Translations under genes and position numbers: made by a program | The notes under the pieces: model-generated | The model's input: the letters and a program-made list of their open reading frames with translations, nothing else | Told to the model about the DNA's origin: nothing | Databases searched by the model: none | In this document: positions 8,907 through 16,394 of the stretch, piece by piece | Layout of the letters: each line of letters opens with the position of its first letter | How positions within the stretch are numbered: the stretch's first letter is position 1 | Source: Anaerolineaceae bacterium | Lineage (GTDB): Bacteria > Chloroflexota > Anaerolineae > Aggregatilineales > Phototrophicaceae | NCBI GenBank assembly: GCA_028818375.1 | Contig: JAPPOB010000007.1 | Span: 164,490 to 228,489 of the forward strand | Direction of reading: 5' to 3' | Length of the DNA stretch: 64,000 bases

Positions 8907-11588
8907 ATGTACCTCAAGAGCCACGTTACCCGCTACATGCGCGACATACGCAAGATTTACCGCAGCGGCCAGGCGACCGAGCATTCCTATCGTGCTGCGC
9001 TGGTTGAACTGCTACAGGCGCCCGGCAATGGACTCGAAGCCATAAACGAGCCGCAGCGGCAGGGCGCGAACGCGCCGGATCTGGTTCTGCGGCGCAACCG
9101 ACACGTCCTTGGCCGCGTTGAGTGCAAGGATTTACACGTTGCACTTGATGACGTGGCGGAGGGTCCGCAACTCAAACGTTACCGAGTAGACTTTCACAAC
9201 CTCATCCTGACCAACTATGGCGAATTCCGCTGGTACCACCACGGCGAGCCGGTGGGTGATCCGGTGATCGTCGCACGTTTGCAGGACGGGGACATCCAGT
9301 CGCTCAGCAGGAACTATGGAGACTTATGCGACCTGCTACAAGCTTTCTGCCTTACTACGCCATCAGGAATCACGTCGCCAGAGGAGTTGGCCATTGTGAT
9401 GGCCTTTTGGACGCGTGTAATTGTCGAGCGCATCCTTCGTATTTTGAAAACGCCGGGGCCCGGCAGCTTCCTGCATCGACATCGACAGGACCTTGAGCGC
9501 GAGTTGCTGCCACCGCTTTCAAATGAAGAATTCGCCGATATGTATGCCCAGACCCTGGTTTACGCCCTCTTCGCCGCACGCCTCTATCACCAGGGGCGGC
9601 CAGAAGAGTTCACCCTGGAAAACGCATTCTTTAATATGCCGGATACCAACCCTTTCCTGCATCGCGAATTCCGCGCCATCGTCACCGAACTGGACCCAAG
9701 CGTACAGTGGGCCGTCGACCAACTGGCGCAGCATCTTGCGCAGACACAGATTGATGAAGTCATGGAAGGTTTCGGGAGTCGGACCGAGCGTCGCGATCCG
9801 GTTATCCACTTCTACGAAGACTACCTCGCCGCTCTCAACCCGCAGCAACGCGAACAGCGTGGCGTCTATTCCACACCGGATCCGGTCGTCGGGTATATTG
9901 TACGTAGTGTGGACGCCCTGCTGCGCAGTCACTTTGGCCGCCATGACGGCCTCGCTGCACCGAACGTGCGTATTCTGGACCCGGCGGCGGGAGCGGGCAG
10001 TTTTCTCCTGAAGATTATTGAACAGATATTTGACACGATGGCCGGACAGCGCGGCATCTGGCCGGCTTACGTGCGCGAGCAACTCTTGCCGCGGCTCTTC
10101 GGCTTTGAGCTATTGATGGCACCCTATACCTTGGCACACATGCGCCTTGAAAGGTATCTGGAGACAGAAACAGGCTTCAGATTGAAGACTGGCGAGCGCC
10201 TAGAGATTTACCTTACGAATTCGCTGGAACTGGATGAAAGCGGAAAAACACGTTTGGAAGGAGAGTTCCTTGATCACATACAAGAAGAAGCACTTGCAGC
10301 ATACAAGGTCAAGGAAGAGAAACCCATCATGGTCGTGCTGGGAAATCCACCCTACAGTGGTACGACAGCGAACAGGAATGACTGGATCGACAAACTGTTA
10401 GACACTTACAGGAGAATTGACGGGACTAGGACTAAATCCAAAGGCCGTGGATGGTTGGTCGACGACTACGTAAAGTTCATCCGCTTTGGTCAAAAGCAAA
10501 TTGTTGACAATGAAGAAGGCGTACTGGCATTCATCACGAATCACGGCTGGTTGGATAATCCAACATTTGCAGGTATGCGCCAGTCCCTGCTGAACAGCTT
10601 CAGCGAGATTTACGTACTGGACCTGCACGGCAACAGCCGAAAGAAAGAGATAACGCCAACGGGCAACAAGGACCAAAACGTCTTTGATATTCAGCAAGGC
10701 GTATGCATCGCCCTCTTCATCAAACTGCGTGACCACAGAGGATTGGCGCGGGTATTCCACAACGACCTCTGGGGGCTGCGCCCAGACAAGTACCATGCGC
10801 TCAACACAAATGACATAGAGAGTTCGGATTGGAAGGAAATCGCGCCGCAATCTCCCTTCTATCTCTTCAAACCCTTCGATAGTGAAACTTGGCGCGAATA
10901 CGAGAAAGGCTGGAAGGTAACCGACATTTTCCCGATCCACTCAACAGGTATGGTGACAGGTCGGGATCAATTTGTTCTCGACTTTGATTACGAAGTCTTG
11001 CGGAAGCGATTTGAGAAAACAAGAGATTTGAGAATCCCCCCAGATGAAATACGGCATCTCGTAGAGGGCTACGAGTTGAAAGACAAATCGCACTGGCAAC
11101 TGGACCCAGGACGGCGGGCAATTGCTTCCGAGGATGATTGGGAACAGTTTTTTGATCGGTGCCTCTACCGTCCTTTCGATGTTCGCCACATCTATTACCA
11201 CGATGCCTTCGTCTGGAATCGGCGATTTGACACAATGCGGCATATGAGATATGGAACGATAAAGACTGTCAGACAGTCAGCTTGCACTCATCACAACCCG
11301 GCAGCAGTCACAAGGCGGCCCATGGGCATTGTGCTGGGTCGCAGACATCCTCAGCGAGTCTTGCTACATCTCAAACAAAACAAAGGAGATCAATCACATC
11401 TTCCCACTCTATCTCTACCAGCCGGGAGAAATCTGGCCCTGATGACAGCGCGAGGCATCGAGCGGGATCGACTTTGGGATCAAGTCATCTGCACCCAAGA
11501 AACGGCGAGCCATCACGCACTTTCTATCAAGGAGGTGAATGTCCTCCTACCTCTTTTCCTTTACCTAGACGAAGAAATCTTGGTCTGA
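8907..11588 (+). CDS. type ISP-like restriction-modification protein (nuclease + adenine methyltransferase), 3' end rearranged
   Basis: 893 residues from the ATG at 8907 (the upstream TTG at 8871 is less likely). Residues 1-140 resemble a PD-(D/E)XK nuclease: NAPDLVLRRN...RVECKDLH. A linker helix region is followed by an N6-adenine methyltransferase: motif I DPAAGAGSFLL near residue 365 and motif IV GNPPY near residue 482. The start of a target recognition region follows. There is no helicase, unlike full type ISP enzymes such as LlaGI. From about 11280 the frame departs from homology: the conserved end module continues in frame +1, while this frame re-enters homology in a second copy of the module (11424-11588). 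The remaining C-terminal domain is coded separately at 12246-12887. GC content is lower than in flanking genes, suggesting transfer. Methylation may still occur; specificity and restriction are doubtful. Confidence 0.8.
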   Translation: MYLKSHVTRYMRDIRKIYRSGQATEHSYRAALVELLQAPGNGLEAINEPQRQGANAPDLVLRRNRHVLGRVECKDLHVALDDVAEGPQLKRYRVDFHNLILTNYGEFRWYHHGEPVGDPVIVARLQDGDIQSLSRNYGDLCDLLQAFCLTTPSGITSPEELAIVMAFWTRVIVERILRILKTPGPGSFLHRHRQDLERELLPPLSNEEFADMYAQTLVYALFAARLYHQGRPEEFTLENAFFNMPDTNPFLHREFRAIVTELDPSVQWAVDQLAQHLAQTQIDEVMEGFGSRTERRDPVIHFYEDYLAALNPQQREQRGVYSTPDPVVGYIVRSVDALLRSHFGRHDGLAAPNVRILDPAAGAGSFLLKIIEQIFDTMAGQRGIWPAYVREQLLPRLFGFELLMAPYTLAHMRLERYLETETGFRLKTGERLEIYLTNSLELDESGKTRLEGEFLDHIQEEALAAYKVKEEKPIMVVLGNPPYSGTTANRNDWIDKLLDTYRRIDGTRTKSKGRGWLVDDYVKFIRFGQKQIVDNEEGVLAFITNHGWLDNPTFAGMRQSLLNSFSEIYVLDLHGNSRKKEITPTGNKDQNVFDIQQGVCIALFIKLRDHRGLARVFHNDLWGLRPDKYHALNTNDIESSDWKEIAPQSPFYLFKPFDSETWREYEKGWKVTDIFPIHSTGMVTGRDQFVLDFDYEVLRKRFEKTRDLRIPPDEIRHLVEGYELKDKSHWQLDPGRRAIASEDDWEQFFDRCLYRPFDVRHIYYHDAFVWNRRFDTMRHMRYGTIKTVRQSACTHHNPAAVTRRPMGIVLGRRHPQRVLLHLKQNKGDQSHLPTLSLPAGRNLALMTARGIERDRLWDQVICTQETASHHALSIKEVNVLLPLFLYLDEEILV
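11281..11442 (+). pseudogene. type ISP end module 1, out of frame with the main gene
   Basis: Read in the frame of 11281, this gives LALITTRQQSQGGPW, then VADILSESCYISNKTKEIN and FPLYLYQPGEIWP before a TGA. This is the module that best fits the family's usual continuation of the upstream protein (TTRQ, SES.YISNKTKEI, FPLYLY). It is one base out of phase with the main frame; a single extra base near 11275-11281 would explain the shift. With that base removed the main gene would run straight into this module. Confidence 0.7.
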
Positions 11589-11749
11589 TTACAACGAGGA
11601 CGACAAAAGATGAGTGGGGCGCATTCTGTACACATTCGATTTGCGGGCACAAATCATATGCTGTATATGACATCAATTACATGTTCCCACTCTACCTCTA
11701 CGACCAGGTTCCAAGCTCAACCTTTACCTCGGGCGCGCCGGTCAGGTGA
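11567..11749 (+). pseudogene. type ISP end module 3, isolated
   Basis: Read in the frame of 11567, this gives RRRNLGLITTRTTKDEWGAF, then CTHSICGHKSYAVYDINYMF and PLYLYDQ, ending at TGA 11747-11749. It overlaps the last 22 nt of module 2, which is the one in frame with the main gene. There is no start codon or ribosome-binding site of its own, so it is probably not translated as it stands. It is a diverged homologue of modules 1 and 2, not a recent copy. Confidence 0.7.
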
Positions 11750-11871
11750 TCGATGCCGGTGAGTGGAACATCGTGTTCTGCAGCGACACTATCGCCGACC
11801 TCAACCTGTTTCGTCGAGGCGGGCAGGTGCTCTTTCCCCTCTACCTCTATTCCCGGGCGCCGGATGCCTGA
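11701..11871 (+). pseudogene. type ISP end module 4, isolated, GRAGQ subtype
   Basis: Read in the frame of 11701, this gives RPGSKLNLYLGRAGQVIDAG, then EWNIVFCSDTIADLNLFRRG and GQVLFPLYLYSRAPDA before TGA 11869-11871. The LGRAGQ...WNIVFCSD..ADLNLFRRGG pattern is a different subtype of the same end module found in other type ISP-like enzymes. It overlaps module 3 by 49 nt. Codon use is more GC-rich than in modules 1-3, so it probably had a different origin. Confidence 0.7.
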
Positions 11872-11930
11872 ACGACTTGCCGGCGCCCGCAAGATGTGTC
11901 AGAATTCGCTTGTGACGGGTGGAGGACATC

Positions 11931-12179
11931 ATGGCAGCTACCATCGAAGACCGCGTCAGCAAGCTGGAAGGCGCTTTCGACCATCTGGCCACCAGGGCCG
12001 ATCTGGCCGAACTCAAGGGCGAGTTCAAGGCCGACATGGCCGAACTCAAGGGCGAACTGAGGGCCGACATGGCCGAACTCAAGGCCGACATGATCAAATG
12101 GATGGTCGGTTTGATGCTGGCCTCGGCGGGTTTGGCAGCATCCATCGCCCTGGTCATTCAACGTTTCGCTTCAGCATAA
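11931..12179 (+). CDS. small coiled-coil protein with C-terminal membrane anchor
   Basis: 82 residues from the ATG at 11931, which has GGAGG 5 nt upstream (11921-11925). The middle is made of near-perfect 11-residue repeats (DLAELKGEFKA, DMAELKGELRA, DMAELKADM), giving an amphipathic coiled coil. It is followed by a hydrophobic C-terminus (WMVGLMLASAGLAASIALVI) that is probably a membrane tail. Similar small proteins exist in many bacteria without an assigned role. Its position between the end-module array and the detached C-terminal domain of the type ISP-like gene suggests it was inserted there, or that a rearrangement brought it in. Confidence 0.7.
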   Translation: MAATIEDRVSKLEGAFDHLATRADLAELKGEFKADMAELKGELRADMAELKADMIKWMVGLMLASAGLAASIALVIQRFASA

Positions 12180-12245
12180 AGCTGGCCTGTAACTGCCACG
12201 GTCTGCACGACAGGCGCCGGATCATGCTGGCGCTGGAGAAGCAAC

Positions 12246-12887
12246 TTGCCCGCTGAGCCGCTTCCCTCGCTGCAGCCGCCGACGCGGACGCCCAATCTGG
12301 CGCCCGAATTCATTCGCGACTGTGAGGCGAAGCTCGGCCTGCGCTTTGTCGAAGAGGCCACCGGTGAGCCCGATTCATTCTCCCCCGAGGACGTCTTCCA
12401 CTACATCTACGCCATCTTCCACAGCCCGACCTACCGCGAGCGTTACGCCGAATTCCTGCGCATCGACTTCCCGCGCGTGCCGCTGACAACCAGCGCGCCG
12501 CTCTTCCGCCGGCTGGGCGCGCTGGGCGGCGAACTGGTCGCCTGGCATCTGCTGCAGCACGAGGACCTGCAAGGCGTGAGCGCCCTCGACACCACATTCC
12601 CCGAAAGCGGCGACAACATCGTCGCCGGCGGTTACCCGAAATACGACGACGTTAAACAGCGCGTCCACATCAACAGGACGCAGTACTTCGGGGGCGTCCC
12701 TCCGGAACTGTGGCGGCACATGGTCGGCGGCTACCAGGTGCTGGACAAGTGGCTCAAGGACCGCAAGGGACGCACGCTGGGCATCGACGACATCTCCCAC
12801 TATCAGCGCGTCGTGCGCTCCCTGGGCGAGACGCGGCGTCTGATGCGCGAGATCGACGCGGCCATCGGCGACTTCCCGCTGCCCTGA
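12246..12887 (+). CDS. detached C-terminal domain of the type ISP-like enzyme
   Basis: About 213 residues homologous to the last domain of type ISP-like enzymes: NLAPEFIRDCEAKLGLRF, PEDVFHYIYAIFHSPTYRER and YAEFLRIDFPRVPLT, later INRTQYFGGVPPELW, VGGYQVLDKWLKDRKGR and a final LMREIDAAIGDFPLP. In intact relatives this follows the PLYLY module directly. Here it lies 375 nt after module 4, behind a small unrelated gene. The only in-frame start near the beginning is a TTG at 12246 with no visible ribosome-binding site, so translation is doubtful. It may be a remnant or part of a two-piece enzyme. Confidence 0.75.
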   Translation: MPAEPLPSLQPPTRTPNLAPEFIRDCEAKLGLRFVEEATGEPDSFSPEDVFHYIYAIFHSPTYRERYAEFLRIDFPRVPLTTSAPLFRRLGALGGELVAWHLLQHEDLQGVSALDTTFPESGDNIVAGGYPKYDDVKQRVHINRTQYFGGVPPELWRHMVGGYQVLDKWLKDRKGRTLGIDDISHYQRVVRSLGETRRLMREIDAAIGDFPLP

Positions 12888-12935
12888 GCTGACGCCGCCG
12901 ACCCTGGTGACTGAGCGCAGCGCCCTCGAAAGGGG

Positions 12936-12964
12936 TTGACAAGTGTCAATTGACACTTTACACT
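12936..12964 (+). promoter_or_regulatory. higBA promoter with palindromic operator
   Basis: TTGACA (12936-12941), a 17-bp gap and TACACT (12959-12964) form a near-consensus promoter. The gap is filled by a perfect 18-nt palindrome AAGTGTCAATTGACACTT (12941-12958). This is ideally placed for repression by the HigA antitoxin. The expected transcript start (about 12970-12972) coincides with the GTG start of higB, so the message may be leaderless. Confidence 0.8.
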
Positions 12965-12971
12965 ACTGACC

Positions 12972-13250
12972 GTGATTCGTAGTTTCCGACATCGCGGCCT
13001 CAAACGCTTCTACGAGCGTGGCGACAGCAGCGGCATTCGTCCGGACTGGCGTGGTCGGGTTCAGGATGTGTTGACCCTGCTCGACATGGCGAACTCACCG
13101 GAAGCAATGGACCTCCCCGGCCTTCATCTGCATCAACTGAAAGGTAATCGCGCCGGATACTGGTCTGTCACTGTGAGTCGCAACTGGCGCATCATCTATC
13201 GCTTTGAAAGCGAAGATGCCTACGATGTGGATTTGATTGACTATCACTAA
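12972..13250 (+). CDS. higB: HigB/RelE-family toxin
   Basis: A 92-residue RelE-superfamily endoribonuclease of the HigB branch, which cleaves mRNA in the ribosome. The pattern fits: [18 protein letters not shown] at the start, a [22 protein letters not shown] core with the basic catalytic residues, and a YDVDLIDYH end. The GTG start at 12972 has no Shine-Dalgarno sequence but lies where transcription should begin. The antitoxin gene follows 17 nt later, toxin first as usual for higBA. Confidence 0.92.
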   Translation: MIRSFRHRGLKRFYERGDSSGIRPDWRGRVQDVLTLLDMANSPEAMDLPGLHLHQLKGNRAGYWSVTVSRNWRIIYRFESEDAYDVDLIDYH

Positions 13251-13267
13251 CGGAAAGGATTGGGCCC

Positions 13268-13570
13268 ATGCCCATGCACAGTCCCTCCCATCCCGGCAGA
13301 ATAGTACGCAACGTCTGCCTTGAGCCGCTCGGGCTCAGTGTGACCGAAGGCGCGAAGGCGCTGGGCGTCAGCCGTCAGGCGCTCTCCAGCCTGGTCAACG
13401 GACACGCCAGAATTACGCCCGAGATGGCTGTCCGTCTGGCCAAGGCCTTCGGCTCCACGCCAGAACACTGGATTCGCATGCAGTCCGCCTGGGACATCGC
13501 GCAGATTCGCAAGCGGGCCGACGAGATCATGGTTGAGCCATACATGCGCAAGTCAGTGTCGGCAGATTGA
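13268..13570 (+). CDS. higA: HigA-family antitoxin, XRE-type repressor
   Basis: 100 residues with a lambda-repressor-type helix-turn-helix ([41 protein letters not shown]) and the HigA ending ([19 protein letters not shown]). It binds HigB and should bind the 18-nt palindrome in the promoter to repress the operon. A GGAAAGGA purine run lies upstream; starts at 13268 and 13274 are both possible. Confidence 0.92.
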   Translation: MPMHSPSHPGRIVRNVCLEPLGLSVTEGAKALGVSRQALSSLVNGHARITPEMAVRLAKAFGSTPEHWIRMQSAWDIAQIRKRADEIMVEPYMRKSVSAD

Positions 13571-13580
13571 ACCAAATGTC

Positions 13581-13609
13581 TTGCCAATGACCTTGTCAGG
13601 CCTTACACT
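13581..13609 (+). promoter_or_regulatory. promoter of the small-gene cluster, overlapping a long inverted repeat
   Basis: TTGCCA (13581-13586), a 17-bp gap and TACACT (13604-13609) form a promoter of the same geometry as the higBA one, including an identical -10 box. Its -10 region lies inside the left arm of the 21-bp inverted repeat at 13590-13636, so a protein bound there could control it. Confidence 0.6.
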
Positions 13610-13636
13610 CACGATGAGTGTAAGGCCTGACAAGGT
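13590..13636. repeat. 21-bp perfect inverted repeat
   Basis: The arms 13590-13610 and 13616-13636 are exact reverse complements around ACGAT. They are centred on the expected transcription start of the downstream small genes. A further TTGCC/GGCAA pair flanks the arms. There is no T-run after it, so a terminator for higBA is less likely than a DNA operator. Confidence 0.75.
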
Positions 13637-13646
13637 GGCAAACACA

Positions 13647-13886
13647 ATGTCTTCCACCGAGAAAAGAAAAAAGGCATTCAAGCTTTTGCGTGACGCGCGG
13701 AACATGCGTGCGCACGGCCTTATCAATGATGAAGAGTATAAATTGATCGTGTCCAGCATCCTGCGTTCGGAAATAGAGAGTTATCTTGAGCCGCGACTGC
13801 GTGAACAGAACTCATACATTCAGAAAGTTCTGGACCATGCCGACGAACGACTCTTGTCCCTCTCCCACGCTGTTGGATTGCCATGA
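13647..13886 (+). CDS. small hypothetical protein, possibly coiled-coil
   Basis: 79 residues starting at the ATG at 13647 (MSSTEKRKKAFKLLRDARNM). The protein is charged and helical, with an 'INDEEYKLIVSSILRSEIESYLEPRLREQ' region (given here only as a description of a SHOCT-like INDEEY turn). It ends by overlapping the next gene as ATGA. I do not recognise the family. GC content is below the window average. The position after higBA, behind a dedicated promoter with a large inverted repeat, suggests an independently regulated accessory unit. Confidence 0.5.
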   Translation: MSSTEKRKKAFKLLRDARNMRAHGLINDEEYKLIVSSILRSEIESYLEPRLREQNSYIQKVLDHADERLLSLSHAVGLP

Positions 13887-14080
13887 AGGAAGAAGAGCAG
13901 GTTCCGGCCAGCGAATCTGACCGAAACCCCGTGTCTGACGAAAAGAGCCTGGACACGTTAGAGAGCAAAGAACTGGAACAACCCCACGAATTGTTGGAAA
14001 AGCTTCCGCCTGAACAGCGAGAAGTCGCAACGCAATTCATGCGTCCTTCTCTGAATTCCATACAAGAGTCCCGGCAATAA
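13883..14080 (+). CDS. small acidic hypothetical protein
   Basis: 65 residues beginning at an ATG that overlaps the previous stop (ATGA). It is rich in Glu, Ser and Gln (KEEEQVPASESDRN, LESKELEQPHELLEKLPPE) and probably partly disordered. No domain is recognised. Coupled translation with the upstream gene is the main argument that it is real. Confidence 0.45.
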   Translation: MKEEEQVPASESDRNPVSDEKSLDTLESKELEQPHELLEKLPPEQREVATQFMRPSLNSIQESRQ

Positions 14081-14120
14081 ACCCGCAATAAACAAGTTTA
14101 ATGACGATCATGTCCACAAA

Positions 14121-14354
14121 TTGCTCGGCCAGGTAGGACACCAGGAAACGAGCGCCCATGAACTGCGCAAGAGCAACCGGTTGTTTCACCTGGCTTACTT
14201 TCTGGTTGGCGTAGCAATCTTGATTGTTGCAGTGGTTTATCTGCAGCCCAGGGACCCAGAGTTACTCGATACCATTTTAAAGTATCTGTTTGCTTTTGCG
14301 GGTGGTTTCGGCTCTGGAGCCACATACATCGTGATAAGAGACCGCAACAGATAG
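14121..14354 (+). CDS. small membrane protein, start uncertain
   Basis: The frame codes for a protein with two hydrophobic helices (LFHLAYFLVGVAILIVAVVYL and LKYLFAFAGGFGSGATYIVI) and basic ends. The only listed start is a TTG at 14121 with no ribosome-binding site, and the frame is open upstream to about 14076. The 5' end may therefore be elsewhere, or the gene may be joined to the preceding small gene by a frameshift. The glycine-rich second helix resembles small membrane proteins of TA or phage-defence loci, but I cannot name it. Confidence 0.45.
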   Translation: MLGQVGHQETSAHELRKSNRLFHLAYFLVGVAILIVAVVYLQPRDPELLDTILKYLFAFAGGFGSGATYIVIRDRNR

Positions 14355-14409
14355 GCCTTCCCGGCGCAACTCTTCAGCCTTGGCCCTGATCAACTCAAAT
14401 ACCCTTGCT

Positions 14410-15627
14410 TTAGTTGCGTAACTCCTCCCCCAACTGCGCCAGCGCCTCGCTCTCCGTCGCGTGGATGGCCAGCACCTGCGCCGCCAGGCCCTCGCGGAAG
14501 GCCGTCAGTTCCGCCTCCGTCATGGGGAAGTCCGCACTTAGTTGCTCAAACAGCTCTGACTGCCGCTCATGGCAGCGGCGCATCTCCGGCAGCGCGTCCA
14601 TGCCCTGTTCATCCAGCAGCGCGTAACGCCGCTGCAACAGTTGACGCGTCTCGGCCAGCGCCGGCGTCTCATCCGGCAGCAGCATCCGCGACAGTTCGCG
14701 CCACTGCGCGTGACTGCGGCGCAGGGTCTCGCCGACCTCGCGCAGCGCGGGACTGTCGAGGATGACGGCGGCCTCGTCGAGGAAGTCCGCGTAAGCGGCG
14801 CGCTCCATGCCGTCGAAGCCCCACAACTCGATGAAGCCGAAAGCGCCGGGCTGGGTGTGGTTGCCGGCCAGCGCCATCATCAGGTCGCGGCCCGGGGCGA
14901 AGTAGCGCGCCCAGGACTGCTTGTTGCGCGTGTTGGTCAGCAGCTGCGCCCAGCGCTCCAGCGCCAGCAGACCAAAATTGTTTTTGCTGCCGCGCGGCGG
15001 CCCCTCCGTGAACAGCGCGTGGCACTGCCGCAAACCGGCCTCGACCGCACTTTCCAGGCGGCTGAGATCCGGCGCGCCCAGCGTGGTCACGCGGAATCTC
15101 TCCTTCTTGACGCGGCCGCGGGCGGCGGCCAGGGTCGCGGCGGGGATGACCAGGGGTCGCGACGAGGGCCCGGCGACCCAGGCGTTCTCCTCGTCCAGGC
15201 CGTAGACCAGCAGCGGGGTCATGGCCCAGTTGCGCACGTCATGCGGCAGCAGCGTCCAGGGCAGGCTGAAGGAATCGGCCATGACGATGGCGGCGCGCCC
15301 TTCGGCGAGGGCGTCGCGCAGGTTGGCCGCGCCCTTGTCCGCGCTGGCCGTCTGCCTGACATCCTGCGGGATGGCGAGACGCTCACAGAGCGTCGGCAGC
15401 GGGTCGAAGGTATTGCGCGTCAGCAGCACCAGATGCGGCGGATAGCCCTGGTACTGAAAGGTGAAGTAGCCGAAGGCGATGCCGCCGCTGATGCCCAGCA
15501 GCAGCGCCTCGGAGAGCGGCTCGCCGCTGTGCGGGGCGCGCACACCCTCCCAGGCGAGGGCGTCGCGCAGGGCGCCGGTCTCGTAGTGGCGGCCGGCGAA
15601 CTCGCAGTAGTTGTCAAGAACGGGCAT
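14410..15627 (-). CDS. BtrH N-terminal domain / DUF4872 protein
   Basis: 405 residues. The first 140 residues match the BtrH N-terminal domain, a papain-like acyltransferase fold first seen in butirosin biosynthesis: NYCEFAGRHYETGALRDALA, then LLLGISGGIAFGYFTFQYQG. The DUF4872 part follows (FGLLALERWAQLLTNTRNKQ, then GRDLMMALAG, GFIELWGFDGMERAAYADFL). Such proteins occur singly in many bacteria and are thought to move acyl or peptidyl groups, but the substrate here is unknown. The ATG at 15627 has GGGGAGAGG upstream. There is no biosynthetic cluster around it. Confidence 0.82.
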   Translation of the reverse strand: MPVLDNYCEFAGRHYETGALRDALAWEGVRAPHSGEPLSEALLLGISGGIAFGYFTFQYQGYPPHLVLLTRNTFDPLPTLCERLAIPQDVRQTASADKGAANLRDALAEGRAAIVMADSFSLPWTLLPHDVRNWAMTPLLVYGLDEENAWVAGPSSRPLVIPAATLAAARGRVKKERFRVTTLGAPDLSRLESAVEAGLRQCHALFTEGPPRGSKNNFGLLALERWAQLLTNTRNKQSWARYFAPGRDLMMALAGNHTQPGAFGFIELWGFDGMERAAYADFLDEAAVILDSPALREVGETLRRSHAQWRELSRMLLPDETPALAETRQLLQRRYALLDEQGMDALPEMRRCHERQSELFEQLSADFPMTEAELTAFREGLAAQVLAIHATESEALAQLGEELRN

Positions 15628-15883
15628 GGTCCTCTCCCCTTTCGTCCCGGCCGGCAGTGTACAACAGGCGGCGTGACGGGCGGCAAAAGAGCGACATACT
15701 TTGGACTTTTGGGGAACTCAACCGGAAAGCCACTTCCCGCGCAGGGGCGGGACAGGGGTTAGGGGATGAGGGCCGCCTGAACCAACTCCGCCGGCGTGAT
15801 GCCCTGCCTCACCCGTGCCCAAAAAAACAGGGCGGCCGACCCGCCACAGCCGACCGTCTTCGTTCAATAGCTGGCGCGAGAGA

Positions 15884-16324
15884 CTATGGTTCCATGCCCG
15901 CCGGAGACCATCCGCATTGGACCCTCGTCCCTGCGGTAGTCGAGCAGGCAACGCACCAGTAGCACCATTTTTGCCCGTTTTTGTACTGGCAGGGCCCGGA
16001 AACTGTCTGGCTGCAACCTGGACGCAATGACAATGGCCTGGGTTCAGATTGATTTGGTGGTTCGGTTTCCGTTTGATTGACCTCACATCCTGCCAATGAA
16101 GCATCTGGAGAATCGGACGCTGCCTCAGCCCCCCTGGCAGATGCAAGTACAACAACCGCGACCATGACTATCAGGATTACTACAAGGTATGGCCTTGAAC
16201 GGCCCTTGCCGCCCTGAACGCCGGACTCGCTGCGCTGCGCCCGTTCAACATCACGCCTGACCTCGGCGGCATGGGCTTCAGCCAGCATGCCCTGACGTTG
16301 CGCATTGCGCGAAGGATCATACAT
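15884..16324 (-). CDS. small membrane-anchored Cys-rich protein
   Basis: 146 residues from the ATG at 16324, with GGAGG 6-10 nt upstream (GGAGGCGCAACC before ATG). A charged helical N-terminus (MYDPSRNAQRQGMLAEAHAA) leads to one membrane helix (YLVVILIVMVAVVVLASARG). An outer part follows with seven cysteines (the last ones in QKWCYWCVACSTTAGTRVQCGW). It lies 70 nt downstream of the glycosidase-like gene on the same strand and may be co-transcribed. No family is recognised. The cysteines could form disulfides or bind metal. Confidence 0.6.
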   Translation of the reverse strand: MYDPSRNAQRQGMLAEAHAAEVRRDVERAQRSESGVQGGKGRSRPYLVVILIVMVAVVVLASARGAEAASDSPDASLAGCEVNQTETEPPNQSEPRPLSLRPGCSQTVSGPCQYKNGQKWCYWCVACSTTAGTRVQCGWSPAGMEP

Positions 16325-16394
16325 GGTTGCGCCTCCAAAGCATTTTCTCCAGTGTAGCATGGCCTGAATAAACGACCGCAATCCTGCCAGTCTC

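Larger units (their letters stand above)
11278..11871 (+). repeat. tandem array of four alternative type ISP end modules, each in a shifted frame
   Basis: Four homologous modules follow one another. Each begins with an N-L-x-L motif and ends with (F)PL(Y/F)LY. The motif starts lie at 11278, 11430, 11576 and 11719, giving periods of 152, 146 and 143 bp. All periods leave remainder 2 when divided by 3, so each module is read one base back from the one before. Modules 1, 3 and 4 share nearly the same end codons (TTCCCACTCTATCTCTAC at 11401, TTCCCACTCTACCTCTAC at 11684, a relative at 11833). The next module starts within a few bases of each LYLY codon run. Confidence 0.75.

Noticed and set aside
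11401..11720. Programmed -1 frameshifting that would join the end modules
   Set aside because: No slippery heptamer or clear downstream structure is seen at the PLYLY junctions, and each joined product would carry repeated ends unlike known enzymes.
13590..13636. The 21-bp inverted repeat as a terminator for higBA
   Set aside because: No T-run follows, and the left arm contains a well-spaced promoter for the next genes.
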